Origin: Streptomyces sp. NBC_01408
GTDB lineage: Bacteria; Actinomycetota; Actinomycetes; Streptomycetales; Streptomycetaceae
Assembly (NCBI RefSeq): GCF_026340255.1
Contig: NZ_JAPEPJ010000001.1
Coordinates: forward strand, 4,805,501-4,869,500
DNA length: 64,000 nucleotides
Reading direction: 5' to 3'
The stretch's first letter is position 1. The number at the start of each line of letters is the position of its first letter. Below the pieces are notes generated by a model that was not told where the DNA came from, made no database searches, and worked only from the letters and a program-made list of their open reading frames with translations. The translations under genes and the position numbers were made by a program. Below, in pieces: positions 55,670-63,926 of the stretch.

Positions 55670-56182
55670 ATGATCCCCGTCGAGCCTTCCGGGGGAGCCC
55701 GGCCCGCCGAGCACTGGCGCTACACCGGCCACCTGGAGTCCCTGGCCGCCGTCGCGGGCCGGGCCGGGGAGGCCGAGGTCGTCGCCGCCGTGCTGCGCGA
55801 CCCCGACCCGGTGATGGCCGAGAGCGCGGTGGTCACCCACCTCGACCGCCGGGCCGCGCGGCTGCTCGCCGACGAGGCGTTCCCCGCCTGGGCCCGGGCC
55901 ATGACCCCCGTACTGGCCGGCCGCGAGTTCCCGGAGCGCAGGCTGCGCGAGTGGAACCTGCTCAAGGCCATCACCCGGGGCGAGCCCTGGTCCGCCGCCG
56001 CCCTCACCGCCGCCTCCGACTGGTGCCAGCGCACCGCCGCCCAGTCGCTGACCTCGTACGAGGCCCTCAGCCTGCTGGCCGACGCCGCCCGCACCCGCCG
56101 TGTCCGCAACGCCGCCGCCGAGCGGCTGCGCAGGTGGGCCGCTGGGGACGGCCCCGCGCCGGGGCCCGTGCGCCCCTGCTGA
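55670..56182 (+). CDS. HEAT-repeat-like hypothetical protein
   Basis: 170 aa, all-helical, with repeating pairs such as HLESLAAVAGRAGEAEVVAAVL and ALSLLADAARTRRVRNAAAERL that resemble HEAT/ARM units. Probably a protein-binding scaffold. ATG 55670 has GGGAAGG about 10 bases upstream. The 224-base gap before it (55446-55669) shows nothing else convincing. Confidence 0.6.
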   Translation: MIPVEPSGGARPAEHWRYTGHLESLAAVAGRAGEAEVVAAVLRDPDPVMAESAVVTHLDRRAARLLADEAFPAWARAMTPVLAGREFPERRLREWNLLKAITRGEPWSAAALTAASDWCQRTAAQSLTSYEALSLLADAARTRRVRNAAAERLRRWAAGDGPAPGPVRPC

Positions 56183-56278
56183 CGTGAGGCAGGCACATCC
56201 GGACGTAAGGTTGTTGAACGGCTGATAAGGGAAAGTGGGGGTGCTGATTCCACGCATACTGCGCTGGAGTCTCGTCAC

Positions 56279-56294
56279 AGGCCCGTGCGGGCCT
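56279..56294 (+). terminator. Small hairpin upstream of the methyltransferase
   Basis: AGGCCCG-TG-CGGGCCT followed by TAA; it may terminate the HEAT-like gene or act in the leader of the methyltransferase. Confidence 0.35.
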
Positions 56295-56362
56295 TAAGGT
56301 GCCGTTACCCGGCCGGGTGTCCGTGTTGAGCCGCTCCCGTTCCGCTGGAGGATTGACGCTCC

Positions 56363-57292
56363 GTGTCACACCTTTCACAGGCTCCCGTCACCACCCCCGA
56401 GGGCGAGCCGGCCCCGTCCGCCCCCACCGCGTACAGCGCGGTCGAAGGCTGGTTCTCCGCGTCCGACCAGGTGCTCTTCGACTGGTTCCTCACGCGTCAG
56501 GACACCGGCGACCCCCTGCCGGGCGATCTCCTGGAACTCGGCGCGTTCATGGGGAAGAGCGCCATCTTCCTCGGCGGCCACCTGCGGCCGGGGGAGGAGT
56601 TCACCGTCTGCGACCTCTTCGGCTCTCCCGTGACGGACGAATCGAACCTCGCCGAGACCCAGAGTTCGTACCCCACCCTCACGCGCCGCGGATTCGAGAC
56701 GAACTACCTCGCCTTCCACCCGGCGCTGCCGACGGTGATCCAGGCCCCGACCTCCGTGGTCGCCGACCGGGTCCGCCCCAAGAGCTGCCGCTTCGTCCAC
56801 ATCGACGCCTCCCACCTGTACGAGCACGTGGTGACGGACATCGAGACCTCGCGGACCGTGACGGCCCCCGGAGGGGTCGTGGCCTTCGACGACTACCGGA
56901 CCGAGCACTGCCCCGGCGTCGCGGCCGCCGTCTGGGCCGCCGTGGTCCGCGGTGAGCTGCACCCGATCTGCGTGTCGGCCTCGAAGCTCTACGCCACCTG
57001 GGACGACCCCGCGCCCCACCAGGAGGCACTCCGGGCCTGGCTGGAGGGCCGTGCGGACCTCTGGCACGGCATCGACACCGTCGCGGGCCGTCCCCTGGTC
57101 CGCATCGGCGACCAGGGGGCCGTGGTGCCCACGCCGCCGCAGCCCCTGCACCCCGCGCCCCTGGCGGAACCGGCCCCGGTCCCCGTGCGCAGACCGGGCG
57201 CCAGGTGGCGCAGGCTCGCCAAGGACCTGCTGCCCCCCGTCGTCACGCGGGCGATCGTCGCCCGGAACAAGCGGCGCCGCGCCCGCGGCTGA
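56363..57292 (+). CDS. Class I SAM-dependent methyltransferase
   Basis: A 309-aa methyltransferase of the Methyltransf_24 type often found near glycan or antibiotic genes. AdoMet motif I is DLLELGAFMGKSAIFLG at about 55-71; CRFVHIDASHLYEHVVTDIE and GGVVAFDDYRTEHCPGV carry the metal/substrate acidic residues. The last 60 residues are proline-rich and end in basic KRRRARG. GTG 56363 has GGAGG about 11 bases upstream. The substrate is unknown. Confidence 0.82.
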   Translation: MSHLSQAPVTTPEGEPAPSAPTAYSAVEGWFSASDQVLFDWFLTRQDTGDPLPGDLLELGAFMGKSAIFLGGHLRPGEEFTVCDLFGSPVTDESNLAETQSSYPTLTRRGFETNYLAFHPALPTVIQAPTSVVADRVRPKSCRFVHIDASHLYEHVVTDIETSRTVTAPGGVVAFDDYRTEHCPGVAAAVWAAVVRGELHPICVSASKLYATWDDPAPHQEALRAWLEGRADLWHGIDTVAGRPLVRIGDQGAVVPTPPQPLHPAPLAEPAPVPVRRPGARWRRLAKDLLPPVVTRAIVARNKRRRARG

Positions 57293-57302
57293 CCGGCGTA
57301 CC

Positions 57303-57330
57303 CGCAGGCCCCCGCATCCGGGGGCCTGCG
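57303..57330. terminator. Bidirectional terminator, perfect 12-bp stem
   Basis: CGCAGGCCCCCG (57303-57314) and its complement (57319-57330) around CATC, between convergent genes. Confidence 0.8.
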
Positions 57331-57338
57331 TGCGCGCG

Positions 57339-58814
57339 TCAGTTGCCCCGGCGGACCCGGGCGGCCCGGCGGGCCTCGGCGGTCTGCCGGGCCTCCGCCG
57401 TCTTACGGGACTCCTTGCCCTTGCCCACCCGGCCCGGCCGGGTGCCCATCCCGCGGAAGCCGAGCTCCGTGCCCGAGGGCTTGCCCTTGGCGTCGGTCGG
57501 CGCTGCGCCCGCCAGCGGCACCCCGGAGGGGGTCTTGGCGCCGGTGATCCGGCTCAGCGCGGCCTCGCCGGAGCGCACCTGGGTGATGGTCGGCCGGATC
57601 CGGGCGTCGGACATCAGCCGCACCATGTCACGGCGCTGGTTCGGGGTGACCAGGGTGACGACCTTGCCGGACTCGCCGGCCCGGGCGGTACGGCCACCCC
57701 GGTGCAGGTAGTCCTTGCTGTCGGCCGGCGGGTCGACGTTGACCACGAGGTCGAGGTCGTCGATGTGGATGCCGCGCGCCGCCACGTTGGTCGCGACCAG
57801 GACGCCCACGGCCCCGGTCTTGAACTGCGCGAGGGTCCGGGTGCGCTGGGGCTGCGACTTGCCGCTGTGCAGCCCCTCCGCCCGTACGCCCATGGCCCGC
57901 AGGTGCTTCACGAACTGGTCGACGCCGTGCTTGGTGTCCAGGAACATCAGCACCCGGCCCTCGCGGGCCGCGATCTCGGTGGCCGCCGAGTACTTGTCGG
58001 CCGCGTGGATGTGCAGGACGTGGTGGTCCATCGTGGTCACCGCGCCCACCTGCGGATCGACGGAGTGCGCGACCGGATCCTTCAGGTAGGAGCGGACCAG
58101 CTGGTCGACATTGCGGTCCAGGGTGGCCGAGAACAGCATCCGCTGCCCCGCGTGGTGCACCTGGTCCAGGATCTCGGTGACCTGCGGCATGAAGCCCATG
58201 TCGCACATCTGGTCGGCCTCGTCGAGCACGGTGATCCGCACCCGCTCCAGGTGCACGTCACGCCGTCCGATCAGGTCGCTGAGACGGCCCGGAGTGGCCA
58301 CCACGACCTCGGCGCCGGTGCGCAGCGAGCTGACCTGCCGGCCGATGGAAAGCCCGCCGACGACCGTGGCCATCCGCAGCTTCAGGGCCTCGGCGTACGG
58401 GGTCAGCGCCTCGGTCACCTGCTGGGCCAGCTCGCGCGTCGGTACGAGGACCAGCGCGAGCGGACGCTTGGGGTCCGCCTGCTGTCCCGCCGTGCGCGCC
58501 AGCAGGGCCAGGCCGAAGGCGAGGGTCTTGCCGGAGCCGGTCCGCGCGCGGCCGAGGACGTCCCGGCCGGCCAGCGCGTTGGGCAGCGTCGCCGCCTGGA
58601 TGGGGAAGGGGGTCTCCACCGCCAGGTCGGCCAGCTTCGTCACCAGCTCTTGGGGCAGGTCGAGCTCGGAGAACGAATCCACCGGCGGAAGCGCCGGAGT
58701 CTTCGGCTCGTGCATCGTGAACTCACCCTGCGGTCCGATGCTGCGAGGGGCCTTGCCGCCGTTCTTGGCGCCGCCCTTCACACCGAAACGCCCATGAGCT
58801 GACGGGTTCCTCAT
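57339..58814 (-). CDS. DEAD-box RNA helicase (RhlE-like)
   Basis: A 491-aa ATP-dependent RNA helicase. Q motif PFPIQ (69-73), Walker A ARTGSGKT (90-97), PTRELAQQ, TPGRL, VLDEADQM, MLFSAT, and in the second RecA lobe VLVATNVAARGIHIDDLDLVVN and HRGGRTARAG. A basic C-terminal tail (KGKESRKTAEARQTAEARR) probably binds RNA. The first 33 residues are glycine/lysine-rich; an in-frame ATG at residue 34 is an alternative start. It diverges from a cold-shock protein gene, and both act on RNA structure. Confidence 0.93.
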   Translation of the reverse strand: MRNPSAHGRFGVKGGAKNGGKAPRSIGPQGEFTMHEPKTPALPPVDSFSELDLPQELVTKLADLAVETPFPIQAATLPNALAGRDVLGRARTGSGKTLAFGLALLARTAGQQADPKRPLALVLVPTRELAQQVTEALTPYAEALKLRMATVVGGLSIGRQVSSLRTGAEVVVATPGRLSDLIGRRDVHLERVRITVLDEADQMCDMGFMPQVTEILDQVHHAGQRMLFSATLDRNVDQLVRSYLKDPVAHSVDPQVGAVTTMDHHVLHIHAADKYSAATEIAAREGRVLMFLDTKHGVDQFVKHLRAMGVRAEGLHSGKSQPQRTRTLAQFKTGAVGVLVATNVAARGIHIDDLDLVVNVDPPADSKDYLHRGGRTARAGESGKVVTLVTPNQRRDMVRLMSDARIRPTITQVRSGEAALSRITGAKTPSGVPLAGAAPTDAKGKPSGTELGFRGMGTRPGRVGKGKESRKTAEARQTAEARRAARVRRGN

Positions 58815-59082
58815 GCAGAACCTTTCGAAGCGAGAACAAGATGGTCAACCGCCCATGGTACCAGCGGGGGCCCCGCCCGACCGGCGTCCGTTTCGCCGGC
58901 CCGCGGAAGACGGCGGGGCCGCAGGCACTGCTCCCTCGAATCACGGACAGCACGGGCAGAAGTTCGAATAGACGCCGCGTCCCCGGTTGGCCGCGTTGAG
59001 CGTGTGGTGCGCGGGGTGGTCGGGCAGGATCGAGACGGCCGTGTGTGCGGCCCGCAGTGGAACGTTGAGAAGGATCAGCCAG

Positions 59083-59289
59083 ATGGCAACAGGCATCGTG
59101 AAGTGGTTCAACTCGGAGAAGGGGTTCGGCTTCATCCAGCAGGACGACGGCGGCCCCGACGTGTTCGTGCATTTCTCCGCGATCGCGGCCACCGGTTTCA
59201 AGTCGCTGGAAGAGAACCAAGCGGTCGAGTACAACGTCACCCAGGGCCCCAAGGGCCCCCAGGCCGAGCAGGTGGTTCCCCGCCGGTAG
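59083..59289 (+). CDS. Cold-shock domain protein (CspA family)
   Basis: A 68-aa nucleic-acid chaperone that melts RNA structure. RNP1 (KGFGFIQQ) and RNP2 (VFVHFSAI) are intact; length is typical. ATG 59083 has GAAGGA about 10 bases upstream. The 268-base gap shared with the helicase gene (58815-59082) holds both promoters and probably a leader; no clear -10/-35 pair was assigned. Confidence 0.96.
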   Translation: MATGIVKWFNSEKGFGFIQQDDGGPDVFVHFSAIAATGFKSLEENQAVEYNVTQGPKGPQAEQVVPRR

Positions 59290-59316
59290 TACCGCTTCAC
59301 GAGCCGAGCCCGTGAG

Positions 59317-59349
59317 ATGAGCCCCGCCGGTCCGCCCGGCGGGGCTCAT
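59317..59349. terminator. Bidirectional terminator, perfect 14-bp stem
   Basis: Arms 59317-59330 and 59336-59349 around TCCGC, between the cold-shock gene and the convergent TetR gene. Confidence 0.82.
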
Positions 59350-59365
59350 GCGTGTCCGTACCGGC

Positions 59366-59929
59366 TCAGACGGCCCGGTGCAGGGCGATCAGCAGCCGCC
59401 ACAAGTGGCCGGCCAGGGCGGCCGGGTCCGCCGGGACGGTGTCGTGGAGCCAGTCCGCGAGCACGCCGGTGAAGGTGGCGGCGACCGCGGAGGCGACGAG
59501 GTCGGGGTGCGGGGCCCCGGCCGCCTCGCGTTCGGCGCGGGCGCGGGCGCGCAGTTCCCGGTTCAGGCGGTCGCCGAGGGGACCCGCCCCGCCCGGCAGC
59601 AGCAGGGTGCGGTACAGCGGGGCCCGGCCGGCCGCGCCGCTCAGGAACTGCGCCAGTGCGGCCGGGGGCCGGGCCGGGGGGAGCGCCGCCGGTTCCGTCT
59701 GCCAGGCGTGCAGGGCGTCCACCGCGGCGTGCACCACGTCGGCGCACGCGTCCACGGCGAGCGCGGTGAGGTCCTCGTAGTGCAGGTAGAAGGTGGCGCG
59801 GCCCACCCCGGCCCGGCGGACCACCGCCGAGACGCTGACCTCGGAGAGCGGCCGACCGGCGCACTCGGCGAGCAGGCTCTCGCGGAGCCGGGCCTTGGTG
59901 CGGGCGGTACGGGGGTCCTCCGGGCTCAT
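59366..59929 (-). CDS. TetR family transcriptional regulator
   Basis: 187 aa with a TetR HTH at about 12-55 (ARLRESLLAECAGRPLSEVS, then AGVGRATFYLHYEDLTAL) and a helical C-terminal domain. The start overlaps the stop of the DUF1304 gene (ATGA), so the pair is co-translated, and the regulator probably represses its own operon through the dyad upstream. Confidence 0.9.
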   Translation of the reverse strand: MSPEDPRTARTKARLRESLLAECAGRPLSEVSVSAVVRRAGVGRATFYLHYEDLTALAVDACADVVHAAVDALHAWQTEPAALPPARPPAALAQFLSGAAGRAPLYRTLLLPGGAGPLGDRLNRELRARARAEREAAGAPHPDLVASAVAATFTGVLADWLHDTVPADPAALAGHLWRLLIALHRAV

Positions 59930-60279
59930 GCGGCCAGCAGCGCCGCGCCGAGGGCCAGGGCGCCGGGCAGGGCCTGGGCGACGAGGATCCGGCGGTTGGC
60001 GGTCGCGGCCCCGTACACCCCGGCGATGATCACGCAGGCGAGGAAGAAGATCTGCGTGGCGAGCGAGTCGATGACGAGCGACCAGACCAGGCCGGCGGCG
60101 AGGAAGCCGTTGTACAGGCCCTGGTTGGCGGCCAGGGGTGCCGTGAGGCGGGCGGTGTCCGCGTCGAAGCCGGACAGTGCGCGGCCGGGCGGCCGCTGCC
60201 ACAGGAACATCTCCAGGACCAGGAAGTACGCGTGCAGGGCGGCGACTATGCCGATGAGGACCTGGGCGACGGTGTGCAC
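59926..60279 (-). CDS. DUF1304 family membrane protein
   Basis: 117 aa with four membrane helices, the usual size of DUF1304. Family features include the N-terminal IGIVAALHAYFLVLEMFLW and the loop NQGLYNGFLAAGLVW. Function unknown. The GTG start has GGAG about 9 bases upstream. First gene of an operon with a TetR repressor. Confidence 0.88.
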   Translation of the reverse strand: MHTVAQVLIGIVAALHAYFLVLEMFLWQRPPGRALSGFDADTARLTAPLAANQGLYNGFLAAGLVWSLVIDSLATQIFFLACVIIAGVYGAATANRRILVAQALPGALALGAALLAA

Positions 60280-60308
60280 GGCCGGCTCCACTTCTCTGAG
60301 GATGCGAT

Positions 60309-60330
60309 TTCCTGGACAACTGTACAGGAA
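60309..60330 (-). promoter_or_regulatory. Candidate TetR operator upstream of the DUF1304-TetR operon
   Basis: A 22-bp dyad with half sites TTCCTGnACA and TGTnCAGGAA, 30 bases before the DUF1304 start. Size and symmetry fit a TetR operator. Confidence 0.6.
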
Positions 60331-60358
60331 GTCAGGTCCCCCCACCCGAGCGGGCCGG

Positions 60359-60568
60359 TCAGCCCTGCCGCACGGAGATGGCCGAGACCGGGCAGGCGCG
60401 CGCCGCCTCGCGGACCAGTGGGCTGCCGCCGCCGTCCTCGCGGCCCGGGAGCAGCTCGCTGAATCCGTCGTCGTCCTGGGTGAAGACCTCCGGCGCGGTC
60501 AGGGCGCACTGGCCGGCGCCGATGCAGACGCCGGTGTCGATCTCGATGTGCACGGGGGCGGCGGTCAT
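60359..60568 (-). CDS. [3Fe-4S] ferredoxin, P450 redox partner
   Basis: A 69-aa ferredoxin with three cluster cysteines (Cys15, Cys21, Cys59) in VCIGAGQC and ACPVSAI. The second position of the usual four-cysteine motif is Gly/Ala, as in SoyB-type ferredoxins that feed CYP105 enzymes. It starts 5 bases after the P450 stop. No ferredoxin reductase is adjacent. Confidence 0.92.
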   Translation of the reverse strand: MTAAPVHIEIDTGVCIGAGQCALTAPEVFTQDDDGFSELLPGREDGGGSPLVREAARACPVSAISVRQG

Positions 60569-60573
60569 CCGCC

Positions 60574-61767
60574 TCACCACGCCACGGGGAGTTCGATCAG
60601 GCCCTGGATGGTGTCTCCGGGCTTGAACGGGATCCGGTCCGGTTCGGCCGCCAGCCGCAGTCCCGGCAGCCGGTCGAACAGCGTGCCCAGCGCGATCTCC
60701 AGCTCGGCGCGGGCCAGGTTCTGGCCCAGGCACTGGTGGATGCCGAAGCCGAAGGCCAGGTGGTGCCGGGCGGGCCGGTGCCAGTCCAGCACGTCCGGCT
60801 CCGCGAAGACGGCCCCGTCCCGGTTGATGACGGAGGTCGAGAAGATCACCCCGTCGTCCTCGCGGATCGTCACCCCGCCCACCTCGATGTCCTCGGTGGC
60901 CACCCGTAGCATCCCGTCCGCGATCGACAGGAAGCGCATCAGCTCCTCCACGGCCTCCGACATCAGGGACGGGTCCGCCCGGAGCTCGGCCAGCTGCTCC
61001 GGGTGCCGCAGCAGGGTGAAGGTACCGAGCGAGATCATGTTGGCGGTGGTCTCGTGCCCCGCGACCAGCAGGATCGTGGCCAGTGCGACCAGCTCCTCGA
61101 CGTCGACCTCACCGGCCTCCAGGCGCCGGCTGACGAGCTCGTCGAGCAGCCCGTCGCCCGGGTCGCGGCGTTTGCGCTCGATCAGGTCGCGGAAGTACGC
61201 GTCGAGCTGCCGCCGGGCCTCCTCCACGTCGGCCGCCTCGGGCCCGCGCAGCAGCCGCCGCGTCCGGCCCTCGAAGAACTCGTGGTCCTCGTAGGGGACC
61301 CCGAGCAGTGCGCAGATCACCATCGACGGCACCGGCAGGGCGAAGTCGCCCACCAGCTCCGCGGCCGGGCCCCTGGCGACCATGGCGTCGATCAGCCGGT
61401 CCACGGTCCGCTGGATGCGCGGGCGCAGGGCGGCGGTCCGCTTCAGGGTGAAGCTGGGGATCAGCATCCGGCGCTGGACGTGGTGCGCGGGATCGTCGAC
61501 CCCGAGGAGCGCGGTGCGCCGGTTGCTCAGGTCCTTGAACCGCTGGGTGGGCGCCGGGAAGGCGGCGTTCTGGCGGTCGGACGAGAGCCGGCCGTCGCAG
61601 AGCAGGGCCCGCGCCTCGGGGTGGCCCGTGACCACCCATACGGACCGTCCGTCGAAGAGCGTGACACGGGTGAGCGGCCGACCCTCCCTCAGGGGCTGGT
61701 AGGCGGCCGGCGGGTGGTAGGGGCAGGTCCGGTCCTGGGGAAAGGTCAGGGCGGCGGATTCTGGCAT
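60574..61767 (-). CDS. Cytochrome P450 (CYP105-like)
   Basis: A 397-aa heme monooxygenase. Heme ligand Cys346 in FGFGIHQCLGQNLAR; I-helix LLVAGHETTANM with the oxygen-activating acid/Thr pair; the ExxR helix EAVEELMRFL precedes it in its usual place. Streptomyces CYP105 enzymes hydroxylate drugs, pesticides and antibiotics. ATG 61767 has GAGG 6 bases upstream; the earlier in-frame ATG at 61809 is less likely. It is paired with the downstream ferredoxin. Confidence 0.93.
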   Translation of the reverse strand: MPESAALTFPQDRTCPYHPPAAYQPLREGRPLTRVTLFDGRSVWVVTGHPEARALLCDGRLSSDRQNAAFPAPTQRFKDLSNRRTALLGVDDPAHHVQRRMLIPSFTLKRTAALRPRIQRTVDRLIDAMVARGPAAELVGDFALPVPSMVICALLGVPYEDHEFFEGRTRRLLRGPEAADVEEARRQLDAYFRDLIERKRRDPGDGLLDELVSRRLEAGEVDVEELVALATILLVAGHETTANMISLGTFTLLRHPEQLAELRADPSLMSEAVEELMRFLSIADGMLRVATEDIEVGGVTIREDDGVIFSTSVINRDGAVFAEPDVLDWHRPARHHLAFGFGIHQCLGQNLARAELEIALGTLFDRLPGLRLAAEPDRIPFKPGDTIQGLIELPVAW

Positions 61768-61909
61768 GGTGCACCTCGCAAGCGATGGGTCCGTATTGCC
61801 GGACTCCATTACATGCCTGAGGCACCTATCTCCTCCATGCCACTTCCGGCCAGATCGCCCGTGTTCCCCCGGAGGGCCCGGCGGGAGCCCGGACGGGCGG
61901 GCCGGGAGC

Positions 61910-62248
61910 TCAGAGGTGGGCGTCCAGGAACGCCCGGAACTCCTCGCGCGCCATCGGCCCCTCGTGCGCGGCCACCGCCTCGCCGTCCTTGATCAGCACG
62001 GCGGTCGGCGCGCCGGTCACGGCGTACCGCCGGGTGGGCTCGGGGCAGCGGGTCATGTCGGTGCGGACGGCGGTGAACCGCGTGCCGTACTCCTCGGCCA
62101 GTTCCGCCACGACCGCGTCCATGGCGCGGCACGCCTCCAGGGCCTTGGGCCAGGATCCGCAGAAGTAGGCGAGAACCGGCCCGGTCGCCATGGACAGGAT
62201 GAAGTCGAACTCCTGGTTCTCCAGCGGCTGGTGTACCCGACGTGCCAT
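61910..62248 (-). CDS. Thioredoxin-like protein with atypical active site
   Basis: A 112-aa thioredoxin-fold protein: strand GPVLAYFCGSWPKALEACRAM, strand FTAVRTDMTRCPE, cis-Pro GAPTAVLIKDGE, final helix. The WCxxC site is replaced by Cys30-GSWPKALEA-Cys40, so a single near-canonical cysteine and a displaced one remain. It may be a monothiol-type or non-redox adaptor. The upstream context gives no partner. Confidence 0.8.
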   Translation of the reverse strand: MARRVHQPLENQEFDFILSMATGPVLAYFCGSWPKALEACRAMDAVVAELAEEYGTRFTAVRTDMTRCPEPTRRYAVTGAPTAVLIKDGEAVAAHEGPMAREEFRAFLDAHL

Positions 62249-62352
62249 GCGTGGTGCTCCTCGCTCGTGCGTCCCCGTGATCGGGAGGCGGCCACCATCA
62301 TCGCCGCTCCGCCGCAGGTCTCGTTGTCAGTGGCGCCTGTGATGCTGGGCCC

Positions 62353-62622
62353 ATGGACGACAGGATGCTCCGGCGCCGGGTCTACGGCGCCGACCACGAA
62401 GACCCCGACCCCGGCCCGCGCCCCGGCCACGTCTACGGCGAACTCGTGGGCGGCCCGCTGGACGGGCTCCTCCTGGACATCACCGGCTGGAGCGCGCCCC
62501 AGCTCGCCGAGGAAGCCCGTCTCCCCACGGAGATAGGGCGCTACGGAGCCGGCGGCCGTGCCCACTACCGCCGCCGCCCGGCGGACCCGGGCCGCTGGGA
62601 CTGGGCGGGGGACAGCCGCTGA
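62353..62622 (+). CDS. Hypothetical small protein
   Basis: 89 aa, with GHVYGELVGGPLDGLLLDITGW as its most conserved-looking part and a Trp/Arg-rich C terminus (RRRPADPGRWDWAGD). The middle motif VGGPLDG recurs in small actinobacterial proteins of unknown role. A 13-bp terminator follows directly. Confidence 0.6.
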   Translation: MDDRMLRRRVYGADHEDPDPGPRPGHVYGELVGGPLDGLLLDITGWSAPQLAEEARLPTEIGRYGAGGRAHYRRRPADPGRWDWAGDSR

Positions 62623-62626
62623 GCGG

Positions 62627-62665
62627 CGGAGCCCCCGGTGCGCCGACGCGCGACCGGGGGCTCCG
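62627..62665. terminator. Bidirectional terminator, perfect 13-bp stem
   Basis: CGGAGCCCCCGGT (62627-62639) and its complement (62653-62665), loop 13 bases, between convergent genes. Confidence 0.75.
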
Positions 62666-62686
62666 TACCGCTCTTCCGGCACGACG

Positions 62687-62715
62687 CGGCACGGCACGGT
62701 ACCGGCACGGCACGG
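62687..62715. repeat. 13-bp direct repeat
   Basis: CGGCACGGCACGG occurs twice, separated by TAC, just beyond the DoxX-like gene's stop. Role unknown. Confidence 0.5.
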
Positions 62716-62732
62716 CGCCGGGTCCGGCCTCG

Positions 62733-63110
62733 TCAGCGGGCCGCGGCGCCCTGGCTCACCCGGCGGGCCCACAGCACCAGCGGTACCTGGAGCGGCAGCC
62801 GGGCCAGCGCCACAGCCTGGACGGCGGGGGAGCGTCGGCGGGCGTCGGCGGCCATCTTCACGTTCGCCGGGAACACGCCGACGAAGAACGCCGCCGTGGC
62901 CAGCGCCGCCACCCGGCGGGTCCGCGGATGGGCGACACCGGCCGCGAGCGCGAGCTCGGCCGCGCCGCTCGCGTACGTCCACTGCCGCGGGCTGCCCGGC
63001 AGCGAGCGCGGAACGGTCGCATCGAACTGCTTGGGCGCCACGGCGTGCGCGACGGCGGCACCGGCCAGCAGACCGGCGAGCAGCAGGGGGGAAGAGGGGA
63101 CGCGCGGCAT
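62733..63110 (-). CDS. DoxX-like small membrane protein
   Basis: 125 aa with four probable membrane helices; motif SPRQWTYASGAAELALAAGV and VFPANVKMAADARR match the DoxX/MauE-like group of small membrane proteins. ATG 63110 follows GAGG by 8 bases. Function unknown. Confidence 0.78.
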   Translation of the reverse strand: MPRVPSSPLLLAGLLAGAAVAHAVAPKQFDATVPRSLPGSPRQWTYASGAAELALAAGVAHPRTRRVAALATAAFFVGVFPANVKMAADARRRSPAVQAVALARLPLQVPLVLWARRVSQGAAAR

Positions 63111-63173
63111 CGGGGTTCCTCTCGGAGGGGCCTGGAGCCGCGATCCTACTCGCGGGTAGGGGTGGCGGCGGGG

Positions 63174-63340
63174 CCTAGTGCTGTGGCCGGAAAGGTTCAC
63201 CGGGTCGCGCCGCCCGGTATGGCGCCTCGCCGCGTTGTCGGACCGCGCCGGTACGTCCAGTACGAGCCGCGGCCCTCCGCCTTGCGATGCACCGCACCGG
63301 ACGACGCGCCCCGGCAAACCTTTCTGGCCACAGCACTAGG
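63174..63340. repeat. Inverted-repeat element B (MITE-like), 167 bp
   Basis: Terminal repeats CCTAGTGCTGTGGCCGGAAAGGTT (first 20 bases shown as CCTAGTGCTGTGGCCGGAAA, 63174-63193) and 63317-63340 pair over 24 bases with one mismatch. The core (63226-63290) shares CGCCGCGTTGTCG and CCTCCGCCTTGCGAT with element A. No ORF. Both ends carry CTAG, the likely target or end signature. The ends recur in element C at 27.5 kb. Confidence 0.78.
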
Positions 63341-63426
63341 GAGGCGGCCCGGTGACCGCCCGGTGACTGCCCGGCGGCCGCCCCGGTGGCCGCCCCGGAA
63401 AAATCTCTGAAGAATTTCGCGGGAGC

Positions 63427-63450
63427 TGTCGATCCGGCCGTCGTCCGATC
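63427..63450 (+). promoter_or_regulatory. Candidate ECF42-type promoter for the DGPF gene
   Basis: TGTCGA (63427-63432) and CGATC (63446-63450) resemble, from memory, the -35 and -10 elements reported for ECF42 sigma factors that control DGPF genes. They lie 55-78 bases before the DGPF start. The spacing should be compared with known sites. Confidence 0.5.
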
Positions 63451-63504
63451 GACGCAGGGGTGAGAGGCAGGGAAAGCCCCCGCCCTCCCGACCGAGGAGT
63501 CACC

Positions 63505-63861
63505 ATGCCGCGCTTCCTGACGATGATCCGCATCGACGAGCAGAACCTCCCCAACGAAGGCTTCCCCGCCGACTTCGAGGAGCGCATGGGCGCCCTCCTG
63601 GAGGAGATCACCAAGGCCGGGGTCATGCTCGACACCGCCGGGCTGCTGCCCACCTCCGAGGCCACCCGGCTCACCTGGTCCGACGGGAAGACCAGCTACA
63701 CCGACGGCCCCTTCACCGAGACCAAGGAGGTCGTCGGCGGCTACTCCCTGACCCAGTGCAAGGACAAGGCCGAGGCCATCGAGTGGACCAAGCGCTTCCT
63801 GGAGATCCACCCGGCGCACTGGAACCTCAGCGCCGAGGTGCGCGAGATCCAGGAGATGTGA
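63505..63861 (+). CDS. YciI/DGPF domain protein
   Basis: A 118-aa YCII-related protein with the signature DGPFTETKEVVGGY at about 73-86. DGPF genes commonly sit beside ECF42 sigma factor genes, as here. ATG 63505 has GAGGAG 6 bases upstream. The reaction is unknown; the fold suggests a small catalytic or ligand-binding role. Confidence 0.93.
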   Translation: MPRFLTMIRIDEQNLPNEGFPADFEERMGALLEEITKAGVMLDTAGLLPTSEATRLTWSDGKTSYTDGPFTETKEVVGGYSLTQCKDKAEAIEWTKRFLEIHPAHWNLSAEVREIQEM

Positions 63862-63894
63862 GCCCGCGCGGCCCGCGCCACGTTTGCCCTGCCA

Positions 63895-63926
63895 CGTCAC
63901 GGCTGCTCTGATGGGTGGCCGTGACG
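63895..63926 (+). promoter_or_regulatory. Hairpin covering the sigma-factor start codon
   Basis: CGTCACGGC (63895-63903) pairs with GCCGTGACG (63918-63926), which contains the GTG start at 63921. It could limit translation unless opened by upstream translation or transcript processing. Confidence 0.4.

Noticed and set aside
57303..57330. Possible attachment site or operator
   Set aside because: A perfect stem with a 4-base loop between convergent genes is better explained as a bidirectional terminator; no integrase or duplicated site was seen.
62641..62720. CRISPR-like direct repeats
   Set aside because: Only two 13-bp copies with a 3-base spacer; no array structure and no cas genes.
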